Shown here in pieces: positions 1 through 12,000 of a stretch of DNA of 61,838 nucleotides; the stretch's first letter is position 1, and every line of letters begins with the position of its first letter. The DNA is taken from positions 1 through 61,838 of the forward strand of contig JAFEGL010000036.1 in the NCBI GenBank assembly GCA_018239895.1. The letters are read 5' to 3'. The notes below the pieces were generated by a model, which worked only from the letters and a program-made list of their open reading frames with translations, had not been told where the DNA came from and ran no database searches. The stretch comes from Verrucomicrobiota bacterium. GTDB taxonomy: Bacteria > Chlamydiota > Chlamydiia > Chlamydiales > SM23-39. The position numbers and the translations under genes are program-made.

Positions 1-2936
1 TCAACTTGACCTCGACAGCAGGCTCAGGCACCCCGACAAGCAACGCCTATGGCCTCTTCGTCGATCAAGCGACTCTTGCCAATACAACGACTGCCTACGG
101 CCTCTATGTTTTGTCTCCAATAGGCGCCGGTACAAATATCAGCGGCTACTTCTCTACAGCTCCTGTCTTTGGAACACCGCTCCTCGTCGTTAGCGGCGGC
201 ACAGGCAGAACTGTCTTGACGACCTCCGGAGTGCTCCTTGGCGAAGGCTCTAACAACATCAACGTGACAGCGGCGGGAACCGACGGCCAAGTGCTCATCG
301 GCTCGAGCACGGGAGATCCAGCCTTTGCGACGATCTCGTCGATCACCGGCACGATGACCTTTGTCATCAACCACAATAATTTGAGCATCGATGTCAAAGC
401 TCCTCTGCCTTTGGCTTACGGCGGAACAAACAATACAAGCTATGGAGCGACTGCCAGCGTAGTCTACTATGATGGGACGAAACTCAACGCCGTCTCGATT
501 GGGACAAGCGGCCAGCTTTTGGTCTCTCAAGGCCCAGGATTGCCGCCTGTATTCCAATCGGCCGTCGCTAGCGGTACTGTATCGACGATTGACCTCGAAG
601 GATCTGTCATCGATAATTCGCGCCCCGCGATTTTGAAAGTCGGAACCAATTTTGTACTCGGCGCGACGACGACTTCAGCTCAATACGACATCTGGGCTAC
701 GTCAGTTTTTGCAGCAAATCCAGGCACTACTTACAACAATGTCTATGGGGCTAGCATTACACCGACGATTACGGCGACAGGCTCTGGCTCAGTTGGGAAT
801 ATTTACGGGACTTATATCAACTACTCTTCGACGGCAGCTACCGGCTCCGCGACAGGGAATGCCTATGGCCTCTTCGTCGATGCGATTTCGGTCCAAAATA
901 CGACGAGCGCTTACGGGCTGTATGTAAGAACGCCGACAGGGGCTTCTGTCAGCAATATCACGGCGGTCTTGGGAGTTCTCCCAACGGCTCAAGTAGGCAT
1001 CGGAACAGGCGCGCCAGGGAGTATGCTGGGAGTGGCAGGCACAGTTGCCATCGGCTCTTATGCCGGCACGGCAGCTCCGGCGAATAGCCTCATCGTCAGC
1101 GGTCAGGTTGGTATAGGAACTGTATCGCCTTCTCAGACGCTCGATGTGGCAGGGTCGATCCGCGCTTCGGGACTCACGCAAGCAAACCAATTGATCAATA
1201 TCTTCCAAGGATACGATCAAGGGGGCTTTGGCAGCGGTTATGTTGGGACGCAGAAAACCATCAGCGGCAACAACTCGGCTTACTTCGATACGGCGACATT
1301 CGTCAACTCGAATAGCATCGCCTTCGCTGGGGCCGTTTCGGATGGACGATTCATTTACTTCGTTCCAAATGGCTCTACGACCTCGACAGGCCAAATCACC
1401 CGCTACGATACAGCGAGCTCCTTCAGCTCTTCGAATAGCTTCGCTGTCTTTGACCTGACGGCCAATGTTAATTCGCTCGCCAACGGCTTCTTTGGAGCCG
1501 TTTCCACGGGCCGAATTATCTACTTCATCCCAGGAACCAACTTTAGCGGCACAAGATCGGGTCTCGTCGTCCGGTTCGATACGGCTCTTTCGTTCACGGC
1601 AGCCTCTAGCTACTCGACCTTCGATATGACGGTGAATGTCAATTCGAATAGCAACGGGTTCTTTGGCGGTATCTACGATGGGCGCTATGTCTACTACGCT
1701 CCATCGGGGAATGCCAGCGGAACTCAGAGCGGTCAAATTACCCGTTTCGATCCGACTGGTTCGTTCACGAGCGCTTCAAGCTACTCGGTCTTCGATACGG
1801 CGACTGTGCAGTCTCTCAGCAATGGGTTCCAAAGCGCTGTCTTTGATGGACGGTATGTCTATTTTGTTCCAAGTGTCAACGTACTTGCAACCCGTTCGGG
1901 TCAAGTAACTCGCTATGATACTTCGCTCACCTTCACATCGGCTAGCAGCTACGCAACGTTCGATATGGCTACCGTCTCGACGTTCGCTGTTGGTTTCGAA
2001 GCTGGTGCGTTCGACGGGCGGTTCGTCTACTTTGCTCCGAACTTCAACCTGGCTGCCACGTCGTCTGGTGCGATCGCTCGCTACGACACGACCCTTTCGT
2101 TCACGTCGTCAGCTAGTTATAGCGTCTTCGATACGACAGTCAACGTCAATTCGAACAGCAATGGGTTTATCGGCGCGATCTTCGACAACCGATACGTCTA
2201 TTTCCTGCCGAATGCCAATGCTTCTGGAACCCGTTCAGGTCAAATCACAAGATTCGATACGACGCTCGCCTTCACATCGGCGTCTAGCTACTCGATCTTC
2301 AATTTGACGACTAGTTCAAACTCGCTGAGCAACGGCTTTGTTGGCGGCGTATTCGATGGGCGGCATATCTATCTTGCTCCGGGTACTAACGTTCTCGGCA
2401 GATCAGGTCAGATTGCCCGGTTAGATGGGTATCCAGGCTCTCAGGCGACCGCTTTGGCTGCCAATGCCGCTCCAAATGGCTTCATCATGCCGACGATCTC
2501 GTACGCCAGCGTCCTCTACTCGGGCGGCGCTACGACGACGATCGCAGGGGCGGCTCCTGGCGCTTCTGGCACAGTCTTGACATCGAACGGCGTGGGCGTT
2601 GCACCTTCCTTCCAACCGGCGGCGGGCGGAGCGAGTACGCAGACGATCAACAACATCTCTTCTTCGGGGACATTCAGCGTATCGACCAGCTACAGCTACT
2701 ATTCGGTAGACTCTGGATCTGGCGCCATTACGCTCAAATTCCCCAACACGACGACGGGAGGGCAGTCTTGGGTCATCAAAGATCGAACAGGCAACACGGC
2801 TCTCAACAACATCATCATCACAACCGTCAGCGGCACTGTGACTTTCGATGGAGAGACGACGTTCAACCTGATCAATCCTTTCGGCTCAGTAAACATCGTC
2901 TACAACAGCACTTCGGCAGCATATGAAATCTACTAA
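1..2936 (+). CDS. Class D fibre-like propeller protein, 3' part only
   Basis: The frame is open from base 3 and ends at TAA 2934-2936, so the true start lies upstream; the in-frame TTG at 6 is not a credible start. Order of parts: head-type repeats with AYGLYV (about 36-165), one GGTGRT unit (from 195), a GGTNNTSYG unit (from 420), a second head-type block with NVYG and NAYGLFV (about 735-960), a linker with GIGT-x-x-P and LDVAG (about 1000-1280), one block of seven FDGRY-type blades (about 1284-2441), an LTSNG unit (about 2500-2620), and a C-terminal domain (about 2640-2933) with WVIKD and a TFDGE turn. That last pattern recalls the C-terminal domains of phage tail-fibre-like proteins (family knowledge, not searched). 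The GGTG region matches the gene at 58157, making the two paralogues. Blade 2 has lost the FDGRY motif (STGRIIYF). Function is unproven; a fibre or adhesin is the best guess. Confidence 0.93.
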   Translation, partial: NLTSTAGSGTPTSNAYGLFVDQATLANTTTAYGLYVLSPIGAGTNISGYFSTAPVFGTPLLVVSGGTGRTVLTTSGVLLGEGSNNINVTAAGTDGQVLIGSSTGDPAFATISSITGTMTFVINHNNLSIDVKAPLPLAYGGTNNTSYGATASVVYYDGTKLNAVSIGTSGQLLVSQGPGLPPVFQSAVASGTVSTIDLEGSVIDNSRPAILKVGTNFVLGATTTSAQYDIWATSVFAANPGTTYNNVYGASITPTITATGSGSVGNIYGTYINYSSTAATGSATGNAYGLFVDAISVQNTTSAYGLYVRTPTGASVSNITAVLGVLPTAQVGIGTGAPGSMLGVAGTVAIGSYAGTAAPANSLIVSGQVGIGTVSPSQTLDVAGSIRASGLTQANQLINIFQGYDQGGFGSGYVGTQKTISGNNSAYFDTATFVNSNSIAFAGAVSDGRFIYFVPNGSTTSTGQITRYDTASSFSSSNSFAVFDLTANVNSLANGFFGAVSTGRIIYFIPGTNFSGTRSGLVVRFDTALSFTAASSYSTFDMTVNVNSNSNGFFGGIYDGRYVYYAPSGNASGTQSGQITRFDPTGSFTSASSYSVFDTATVQSLSNGFQSAVFDGRYVYFVPSVNVLATRSGQVTRYDTSLTFTSASSYATFDMATVSTFAVGFEAGAFDGRFVYFAPNFNLAATSSGAIARYDTTLSFTSSASYSVFDTTVNVNSNSNGFIGAIFDNRYVYFLPNANASGTRSGQITRFDTTLAFTSASSYSIFNLTTSSNSLSNGFVGGVFDGRHIYLAPGTNVLGRSGQIARLDGYPGSQATALAANAAPNGFIMPTISYASVLYSGGATTTIAGAAPGASGTVLTSNGVGVAPSFQPAAGGASTQTINNISSSGTFSVSTSYSYYSVDSGSGAITLKFPNTTTGGQSWVIKDRTGNTALNNIIITTVSGTVTFDGETTFNLINPFGSVNIVYNSTSAAYEIY
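195..560 (+). repeat. GGTGRT unit plus GGTNNTS unit
   Basis: A GGTGRT-VLTTSG-VLLGEG unit begins at base 195 and is followed exactly 225 bases later (420) by a GGTNNTSYG unit. The same pair with the same 225-base spacing occurs at 61340 and 61565 in the last gene. This region probably is the tail of a longer array lying upstream of the window. Confidence 0.85.
1284..2441 (+). repeat. Seven-blade propeller block of the class D protein
   Basis: Seven consecutive blades start with FDT, FDL, FDM, FDT, FDM, FDT and FNL and close with an RLDGYPGS segment. This is the only propeller in the visible part of this gene, whereas the class A-C proteins have six each. Confidence 0.85.
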
Positions 2937-3043
2937 TAGACCGCTGTCTAGAGTAATTAGAAATGAACGGACGCCTTGTGATTCCAAGGCGTCTCTTTTT
3001 CAAAATTTTGTAGAGAAAAATGTAAAAGAAAAGAGATTCTCAA
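2937..3043 (+). other. Intergenic gap before cassette 1
   Basis: Besides the terminator this 107-base gap holds an AT-rich stretch and a purine-rich ribosome binding site (AAGAGA, 3031-3036, 7 bases before the ATG). I see no convincing -35/-10 pair. If A1 has its own promoter, it must overlap the terminator or fit in the 42 bases after it. Confidence 0.6.
2970..3001 (+). terminator. Intrinsic terminator after the class D gene
   Basis: A perfect 9-bp stem (2970-2978 with 2985-2993; arms GACGCCTTG and CAAGGCGTC) encloses a 6-base loop and is followed by TCTTTTTC. It lies 34 bases after the stop codon and separates this gene from the first giant-gene cassette. Confidence 0.93.
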
Positions 3044-6000
3044 ATGGCTTATAATACGGGTAATTTTTCTCTCTTCAATCAAACTGGATTCACGTCAAGT
3101 ACGGCAATTTACGCGGAGAGTATCTCTGCTGCGTTTTCGATACCGAGCAATGGAGTTTATACCAATGTCTACGGGAGCCAGATTGCCCCTACGGTCGTGA
3201 GCACAGGAACTTCGACCGTCAGGAATTTATTTGGTCTGAATCTCTCTCTTTCTCTCGCAGCGTCCGGCGTGACAGTCTCAGTGGCCCATACGCTCGATAT
3301 TGTAGGTCCTGTATTTTCTGGAGGGACCCTCACCAATGTTTACTCTCTCTTTGTCACTCCTCCGACAATTACCGCTGGGTCGGCAGTCAACAATTTCACC
3401 GCAGCGATTTTTGGGAATGTAGGGATCGGAACCACGACTCCGCTCAGCCAGCTTTCTTCGACAGGGACGGTAGCGGTTGGTTCCTATGCGGGGAATGTTG
3501 CAGGGCCAGGGGGCAGCCTGATCGTCAGCGGACAAGTGGGCGTCGGGACGCCAACCCCAAACTTTAAGCTCGATGTGCAAGGGGCAATTTCCGCTCAAAA
3601 CGCCATTTCGGCCGGTATCACAAAAAATAACCAAGTCGTCACCCTTTTTGAAGGATATAGTCAAGGGGGGTATGGCGGAGGGATGGTTGGAACTGTTAAA
3701 GCGATGGGCTCCAACTTATCGGCGAGCTTCAATATGCTGACCGTCAATAGCAACTCAGAAGGGTTTCAGGGCGGCGTATTCGACGGGAGATACTTGTATT
3801 TTGTACCGAACATCTCAGGAGATGGTACGACCCCGTCTGGCCAAATCACCCGCTATGATACATCAGTATCCCTTTCAGTTTCAACAAGCTATGCAATCTT
3901 CAATGCGAAACTGAACGTAAACTCAAATTGCGTTGGGTATAAGGGAGGCGTCTACGATGGGCGATATACCTATTTTATCCCGAATGTAAATAGCTTGGGA
4001 ACTGCCTCTGGCCTTATTTTGCGCTACGATGGGACTTTAGACTTTTTGTCCTCAACGAGCTACGCCACTTTCGATATGACTACAGTCAATTCGAACAGCG
4101 TCGGCTTTTCTGGGGGAGTTTTCGATGGGAGATACATCTACTTCGCCCCGAACACAAATACACTCACCGTATCTGGTCAAATCACTAGGCTCGATACAAC
4201 CCTACTTTTTAACACAACAAGCAGTTATTCCATCTTCGATACAGCCTTCAATATCAACTCGAATAGCGGCGGTTTTCAAGGGGGCGCATACGATGGGAGG
4301 TATGTCTACTTCATTCCAAATATAAATCCTCTCACGGTATCTGGCCAAATTACCCGCTATGATACGACTGGCGCGTTCAATGCTAGCAGCAGTTACTCCG
4401 TCTTTGATACAGCCTCTTTGGTTAACAGTTCGAGCGCCGGGTTTTTTGGCGCTGTCTTCGATGGGCGCTATCTCTATTTTGTCCCGAACGCGAATGGATT
4501 GACTCAATCGGGACTCGTGACCCGCTATGACACGACTAACTCTTTCTTGTCCTCTTCCAGCTATTCTGTATTCGACATGACGGCTGCCGGCTCTTTGAGC
4601 CAAGGGTTTGCTGGAGCTGCTTTCGATGGGCGCTACATCTATTTTGCCCCGAATTTGAATATTTTGTCCTTCTCGAGCCAAATCACCCGCTTCGATACAA
4701 CGCAATCCTTTGCATCGGCGAACAGTTATTCTGTTTTGAATGCCGCCCAAGCCATTTCCTCATTGGCTAGAGGATTCACAGGGGTTATTTTCGATGGCAG
4801 ATATGTCTATTTCATCCCGACTCAAAACCAGGTTAGTTTTTCCGGTCTTTTGGCCCGAATCGATGGGTATCCTGGGCAGTTAGCCAACACAATTAATGCA
4901 AGCCAGTCTTTAACGGGTCTAGCTCTCGGCACCTATTCGGGCGCCATTTCCGCTCCAACAAATGGACTGGCTATCAGCGGTTTTCTCGGCATAGGAACAG
5001 CTACACCCACATATCGAGTGGATGTCCAGGGATTTGTGAGCGCATTTCCAGTCTATTCAGCAGGGACAACGCGGAACAATCAGGTTGCGGCGATCTCCCA
5101 GGCATATAGTCAAGGAGGGCTTGGCAGCAGCAGCGTAGGTTCGCAAAAGGGGCTCAGTTCGGGGACTTTCAATGAATTTAACATGGCGCTTGTGAATTCA
5201 AACAGCGTCGGCTATGCAGGGGCTGTCTTTGATGGCAGATATGTCTACTTCGCACCTAAATCAAAAAATCTGACTACCTTTTCAGGTTTAATCACCCGCT
5301 ACGATACAACTGCGGTATTCGGCTCATCAAATAGCTACGCCATCTTTGATACGACTCAATTGAGCTCCTTAAGCCAAGGATTTTGGGGGGGAGTATTCGA
5401 CGGTAGATACGTCTATTTAGTTCCGAATCAGTATAACACCGGCACCTACTCTGGCCTCGTTGTTCGCTACGATACGACGGCCCTCTTTAGCGCATCAACG
5501 AGCTATGCAATTGCTGATACCTCAGTCCTTGTTAATTCCAGTAGCGTAGGCTTTATCGGCGCCGTGTTTGATGGGAGATACATTTATTATTCGCCCAATC
5601 AAGTGAGCCCGACCACTTCCAGCGGCCAAGTAACCCGCTACGATACGACTGGTTCATTCACCTCTTCAGGAAGCTATGCAACATTCGATACCTCTTTGGT
5701 GAATCCAAACAGCGTCGGCTTTTTCGGGGGTACTTACGATGGCAGGTATGTCTATTTCGTTCCGAATAATGGTTCTGTCGGCACTTATTTGGGGCAGATC
5801 ACCCGCTATGACACCACCGGTTCATTCAGCCAAACAATCAGTTATTCTATCTTCGATCTCGCAAGCATCAACAATCTAGCTAGAGGCTACACCAGCGCTA
5901 TTTTTGACGGCCGCTATATCTATTTTGTTCCTTATAGCAATAACGGCGGGTTTACCGGGCTATTTGTCCGCTACGACACGACTTTGATATTCAATTCAAC

Positions 6001-9000
6001 GACGAGCTATACGATTTTTGATTTGGCCGCGAATGTCAATGCGCAAAGCTTAGGATTCACAGGCGGCTCATTTGATGGACGTTATATAACTTTAGTCCCA
6101 GCGAGCGGCTCCAGTTCTGTAGTTACCCGTTACGACACAGCCACCTCGTTCAGCGCATCGGCAAGCTATGCGACGCTCAATCTCCAAAACATCGACTCAT
6201 CTTTAAGCATCTTTCAGGGATCTATTTACGATGGGAAATATGTTTATCTGATTCCCTTCAGAAATAGCTTGGCAACCTATTCTGGCACCGTTGTCCGTCT
6301 GGATGCCTATATCGGCGCCCCGGTCAATGCCATCAATGTGAACCAGGCTCCTTTTGGGATAGCAATTGGGACTTACACTGGGATTGTGACTCCCCCCACG
6401 GGTGGATTGATCATCAGCGGTGCGATGGGGATCGGGACCACGACTCCCAGTGCAACGCTCGATGTTCAAGGAGTTTTGAATGCTCAAACCGTCCTCTCTG
6501 CAGGAACGACGAGAAACAACCAGATCATGACGCTTGCCGAAGGGTATAACCAAGGCGGATTTGGAGGCTCTTCTGTCGGAACGCAAAAGACCTTGAATAC
6601 ACTATCGACGCTCTTTTTCGATACTTCGACAAATGTGAACTCAAACAGCGTTGGATTTGCTGGGAGCGCTTTCGATGGGCGTTATCTTTACCTCGTTCCA
6701 ACGCAGAATACTTTAGGAAGCTATAGCGGACAAATTACAAGGTACGATACTTTCTCCAGCTTTTCCAGTTCATCAAGCTATTCTATATTCAATACCGTCA
6801 ATTTGAACTCTTATTGCAAAGGGTTTACTGGAGCTCTTTACGATGGAAGGTATATTTATTTTATTCCAAATGGGTTGAATTCGACAGCTGCAGGGACCAT
6901 TACCCGCTATGATACAAGAGCTATTTTTTCTAGCACCTCTTCCTATTCGTTCTTTAGTTTAGCGCTTAATCTCAATACAAACTGTACAAACTACTTTGGA
7001 GGCGTTTTCGATGGGAGATATATTTATTTAGCGCCTGCAATTCAAACTCCAAATGTAAATATCTTTGTTCAATACGATACCACCCTTTCATTCTCCTCCT
7101 CAAGTAGTTATTCCTTCATCGCAAATACCTCAATTGGCGTTCCATCAGGCTTATTCTTTAGTGGAGCCGCATATGATGGGCGTTATGTCTATTACGTACC
7201 TCAAACAAATTTCGGAGTAACTATTTCAGGACAGATTGTCCAATACGATACGACTCTCCCCTTTTCTACGGCATCGAGCTTTTCTAATTTTGATTCAGGT
7301 GTTTTGCTCAATTCGCAGAGCCGAGGGTTCATTGGAGCCGTCTATGATGGCAGATATGTCTACTATGTGCCAAATAACAATGGAGTGGGCATCACTCTGT
7401 CGGGGCAAATCACTAGGTACGATACGACCGCAGCATTTAGTAATTCAAACAGTTATGCTATTTACGATACCCGTTCTCTCAATTCGCAAAGCTGCGGCTT
7501 TTGGGGCGGAGTTTTCGATGGCAGATACGTCTATTACGTGCCGAATGCCGTCAATGCAGGTCCTACTTTATCTGGACAAATCACAAGGTTCGACACGACC
7601 CTTTCCTTCTCTGTGAGCACAAGCTATAGCTTTTTCAATACAGCTGCCGTCAATAGCAATAGCGTAGGCTTTCAAGGGGGCGCTTTCGATGGTAAATATC
7701 TCTATCTCATTCCTTGGAGCAACCTCCTTACCTTTAGCGGTCAAATCACACGGATCGACGCTTATCCAGGCCAGCCTGTCGGTGCGATTGGGGCCAGTTT
7801 TTCTCAAAGGGGGATTGCGATCGGCACCTATGCGGGCATTGTCACTGCTCCAAGCAATGGTTTGATCGTCTCCGGAAAGGTCGGCGTTGGGACGGCGAGT
7901 CCCGCCTACAATCTCGATGTTCAGGGAGGGATTAGCGCCCAATCGATCAGCTCTTCGCCTTACACAACGAAAAACAGCCAACAAGTCGCTCTTTTCGAAG
8001 GATACACTCAAGGCGGATTTGGCGGCGGCCAAGTCGGCACGCAAAAGACGATGAGTTTGAATACGACCTATTATTTCGACATGTCTGCGAATATCAATTC
8101 GCAAAGCGTAGGATATGCTGGTTCTGTTTTTGACGGAAGATATCTCTATTTCGTTCCCGATTTCAATTTATTCGGAAGCTTTAGCGGTTTCGTTACAAGA
8201 CTTGACACAACATCTACTTTCTCAGCCTCCAGCAGCTATGCTAGCTTCAATTTAGGCAGCTTAAATACAAACTGCAAAGGCTATACAGGAGGGCTATTCG
8301 ATGGGAGGTATATCTATTTTATTCCGAATGGATCTTCGGTTACGACAGCTGGGATCCTGACTCGATATGATTCAACGCTCCCCTTCACGGTATCTTCATC
8401 CTATTCATTATTTTTGTTGCCTAGCCTGAATACAAATTGCACAAATTATTTTGGGGGAGCATTTGATGGGAGATATCTGTATTTAGCGTCGGCAAATACA
8501 GCACTCAATATTCAAGTCCGTTACGATACGACCTTGTCTTTCAGCAATACGAATAGCTATGCGTTCATTACAAACACTGCGATTGGGGTTCCAGCCACAT
8601 TGTTTTGCGAAGGAGCTACATACGATGGGCGCTACATCTATTATTCTCCTCAAACAAATTTCGGGGTCACGATATCTGGACAGATTATCCAATATGATAC
8701 AACCCTTTCATTCACTTCAGCTAGCAGCTTTTCCAGCTTCGATTCTGGCGCTTTGGTCAATTCGCGAAGCCGAGGGTTTACCGGTGTCGTATATGATGGA
8801 AGATATGTTTATTATGTGCCAAATACCCTTCAAGTTGCTGCTACTCTCTCAGGACAAGTGACGCGATACGATACGACCTTGCCTTTCAGCAGTTCGAATA
8901 GCTATGCAATTTTTGATACCAATACGCTTAATTCGAATAGCTGGGGCTTCTGGGGCGGAGTTTTCGATGGAAGATATATTTATTTTATCCCTAACGCTCC

Positions 9001-12000
9001 AACGCCAGCGCCGACACTTTCTGGACAAATCACAAGATTCGATACGACTGGATCTTTCACATCGGCTAGCAGCTACACGTTCTTCGATACGGCGTCTGGC
9101 AGCTCAAACAGCGTAGGCTTCCAAGGCGGAGCTTTTGATGGTAGGTATCTCTATCTGGTTCCATCGAAAAATTTAGTGACTTTTGGGGGCCAAGTTACCC
9201 GGATCGATGCGTATCCAGGACCTTTGAGCAGCGCTTTTTCGAGCGGTATTACGCCCAATGGAGTGGCTTTGGGAACCTACTCGGGTACGGTTGCACCACC
9301 TGCTGGCGGATTGATCGTCTCTGGGTCGGTTGGTATTGGGACTCCGACGCCGGCCTATCCTCTCGATGTCTCAGGCTCTATGTCTACCCAGACTGCCCGC
9401 TCTTCTTGGACGACGAAAAACAACCAATACATCAACTTGGCAACGGGACCGAGCCAGGGAGGACTTGGGAGCAGTGCGGGCACCACGAATAAAGCAATTG
9501 GCGCAAATGAGACAACTGTATTCGATCTCCAAGCTTTTGTGAATTCGAATTGCGTAAGTTTCATCGGCGCGGTCTTTGATGGACGCTATGTTTATTACGT
9601 GCCAACGATCAATCAACTCACCCGAAGCGGACTTGTGGCCCGCTACGACTCGACTCTCCCGTTTTCTGCGTCGGCAAGTTATTCCCTATTCGACATGAAA
9701 GTGAACGTCAGCTCGTCAAGCGTAGGGTTTGATGGTGGAATTTTTGACGGGCGCTATATCTATTACATTCCCAACATCAACACACCGGGAAGCCAGAGTG
9801 GAACGATCACCCGGTTCGACACGACGCTCTCTTTCACATCTTCTGGCAGCTACTCTACTTTTGATACAAAGGCGAATATAAATTCTCAAAGCGTGAGCTT
9901 TGCCGGGGCAGTTTTCGATGGAAGATATATCTATTATGTTCCGCACAATCAATCGAACAACACACCCTCTGGACAGCTCTTGCGCTTCGACTCGACGGCT
10001 ACCTTCACGAGCGCCTCCAGCTATCAGCTTTTCGATTTGACGGCGAATGTAAATAGCCTAGCGAATGGGTATTGGGGCGGAACGTACGATGGCAGATATG
10101 TCTACTTTGCTCCTCTACAGAATGTTCAAACCGTAAGCGGTCTCATCGTCAAATATGATACGACCCTTCCCTTTGGCACAGCTGGTAGCTTTTCCATTTT
10201 CGACATGCAGGCGAATGTCAGCAGCAATTCCTGTGGCATTTTTGGAGCTTGCTACGATGGAAGATACGTCTACATGATCTCGGATCAAAACAGGCTAACT
10301 CAAAGCGGCACTGTAACCCGCTACGATACAACGCTCCCCTTCTCGACTGCCACCAGTTATTCCGCCTTCGATTTGAGTCCTATCAGCTCCCTCTCTGTAG
10401 GATTCGAGGGATCCATCTATGATGGGAGATATGTTTATTTCATTCCAAACGATTCATTTGTTGCGACTAAATCGGGCCTGATCGTCCGCTACGACACTAC
10501 AATGCCCTTCACCTCTTATTCGAGCTATACCTCTTTCGATTCGACATCCGTGCAATCGAACAGCTGCGGATTTTTGGGATCGATCTACGATGGGAGATAC
10601 ATCTACTTAGTCCCCTCTACGAACGGCATTACAAGGACAGGCCAGATCACGAGGATCGAAGCATATCCTGGCAGCCAAGCGACAGCGATCGCAGCCTACC
10701 AAGCGGCAGGTTATTTTGGCGTAGGTTCATTTGCCGGAGCCACAACGCTGAGCGGTAGCACATTGGCCGTTCCGGGCAGCATCGGCATCGGAACAAGCGC
10801 CCCCCAATACCCGGTCGATGTCGCAGGGCCGGTCTACGCTACGCAGGTGAATGCTGTAGGGACCACCATGAATGCCCAGAGGGTCCTTTTGACGCAAGGA
10901 TACTCGCAAGGTGGCTTTGGCGGAGGCGCAGTCGGAACGAATATCGTCTTGAGTGCGAGGACGACGGCTGTGTACGACACTTTTGCTGCTTTGAATTCAT
11001 TCAGCCGAGGATTCAATGGGGCTTTATTCGATGGCAGATACATTTATTTTGTCCCAAATAACAATGGATTGACCCAATCAGGCCAAATTACCCGGTTCGA
11101 CGCTTCGACTACATTCGGGGTTACCAGCAGCTACGCAATTTTTGATCTATCTGCGAATGTCAACACATTGGCAAACGGTTTCGCAGGGGCGGTTTTCGAC
11201 GGCAGATATGTCTATTTCGTTCCGAACCTAGATATCACTTCTAGCCAGTCAGGATTGATTGTCCGTTATGATACGACTGTCTCCTTCAGCGTAAGCACGA
11301 GCTATTCCACTTTCAACTCAAGAACGGCGCTCACCTCTTTGAGTTCAGGATTCCAGGGTGGGGCTTTCGATGGGAGATTTGTCTATTTTATCCCCAATAC
11401 GAATGTTCAGACTATTTCTGGCACTCTGGTTCAATACGACACGTCGCTGCCATTTTCAAATTCTACAAGCTATGCAGCTTTCGACACGAAATCAATTATC
11501 AATTCAAAGAGCGCCGGATTCATCGGATCTGTCTTTGATGGGCAATTCCTCTATTTAGTCCCGAACAACAACGGCGTTACCCAATCGGGCCAGATCACCC
11601 GGTACAATACAGCCCTTCCCTTTGCAACAGCAACAAGCTATTCGGTGTTCGATACAAATGCCAATGTTAACTCGAGCAGCTCAGGGTTCTTCGGCGGCGT
11701 ATACGATGGGAGATATCTCTACCTCGTGCCGAATGTCAACGGCGTCAGCCAGTCGGGCCAGATTACCCGTTATGACACCCAACTCCCCTTCACAGCTGCT
11801 AGAAGCTATTCGGTGTTCGATACGAAGACATTTGTGAATTCGAATAGCGCCGCATTCCGAGGCGGCGTCTTCGATGGAAGGTATCTATATTTTGTTCCGG
11901 GCAATTCATCGAGCGGCCAAATCACAAAATACGATACGACCCTCCTCTTTAGCGCTTCGACTAGCTACTCGGTCTTCAACACCGCCAGCGTCAGTACGAA

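Noticed and set aside
6..8. TTG as the start codon of the first gene
   Set aside because: The frame is open to the window edge and the encoded sequence is the middle of a head-type domain; the gene starts upstream.
1284..2441. Frameshift or decay in the first propeller because blade 2 lacks FDGRY
   Set aside because: The frame is intact and the blade retains length and the RFDTALSF part; it is substitution, not damage.
2937..3043. Promoter for A1 with TTGTGA near 2976
   Set aside because: The -35-like hexamer lies inside the terminator stem and no reasonable -10 follows at 16-18 bases.
4202..4750. Minus-strand frames within the giant genes (this and many others) and short plus-strand frames in other phases
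   Set aside because: They recur wherever the FDGRY/RYDT repeat occurs, have Arg/Ile/Ser-rich shadow composition and overlap strong coding sequence.
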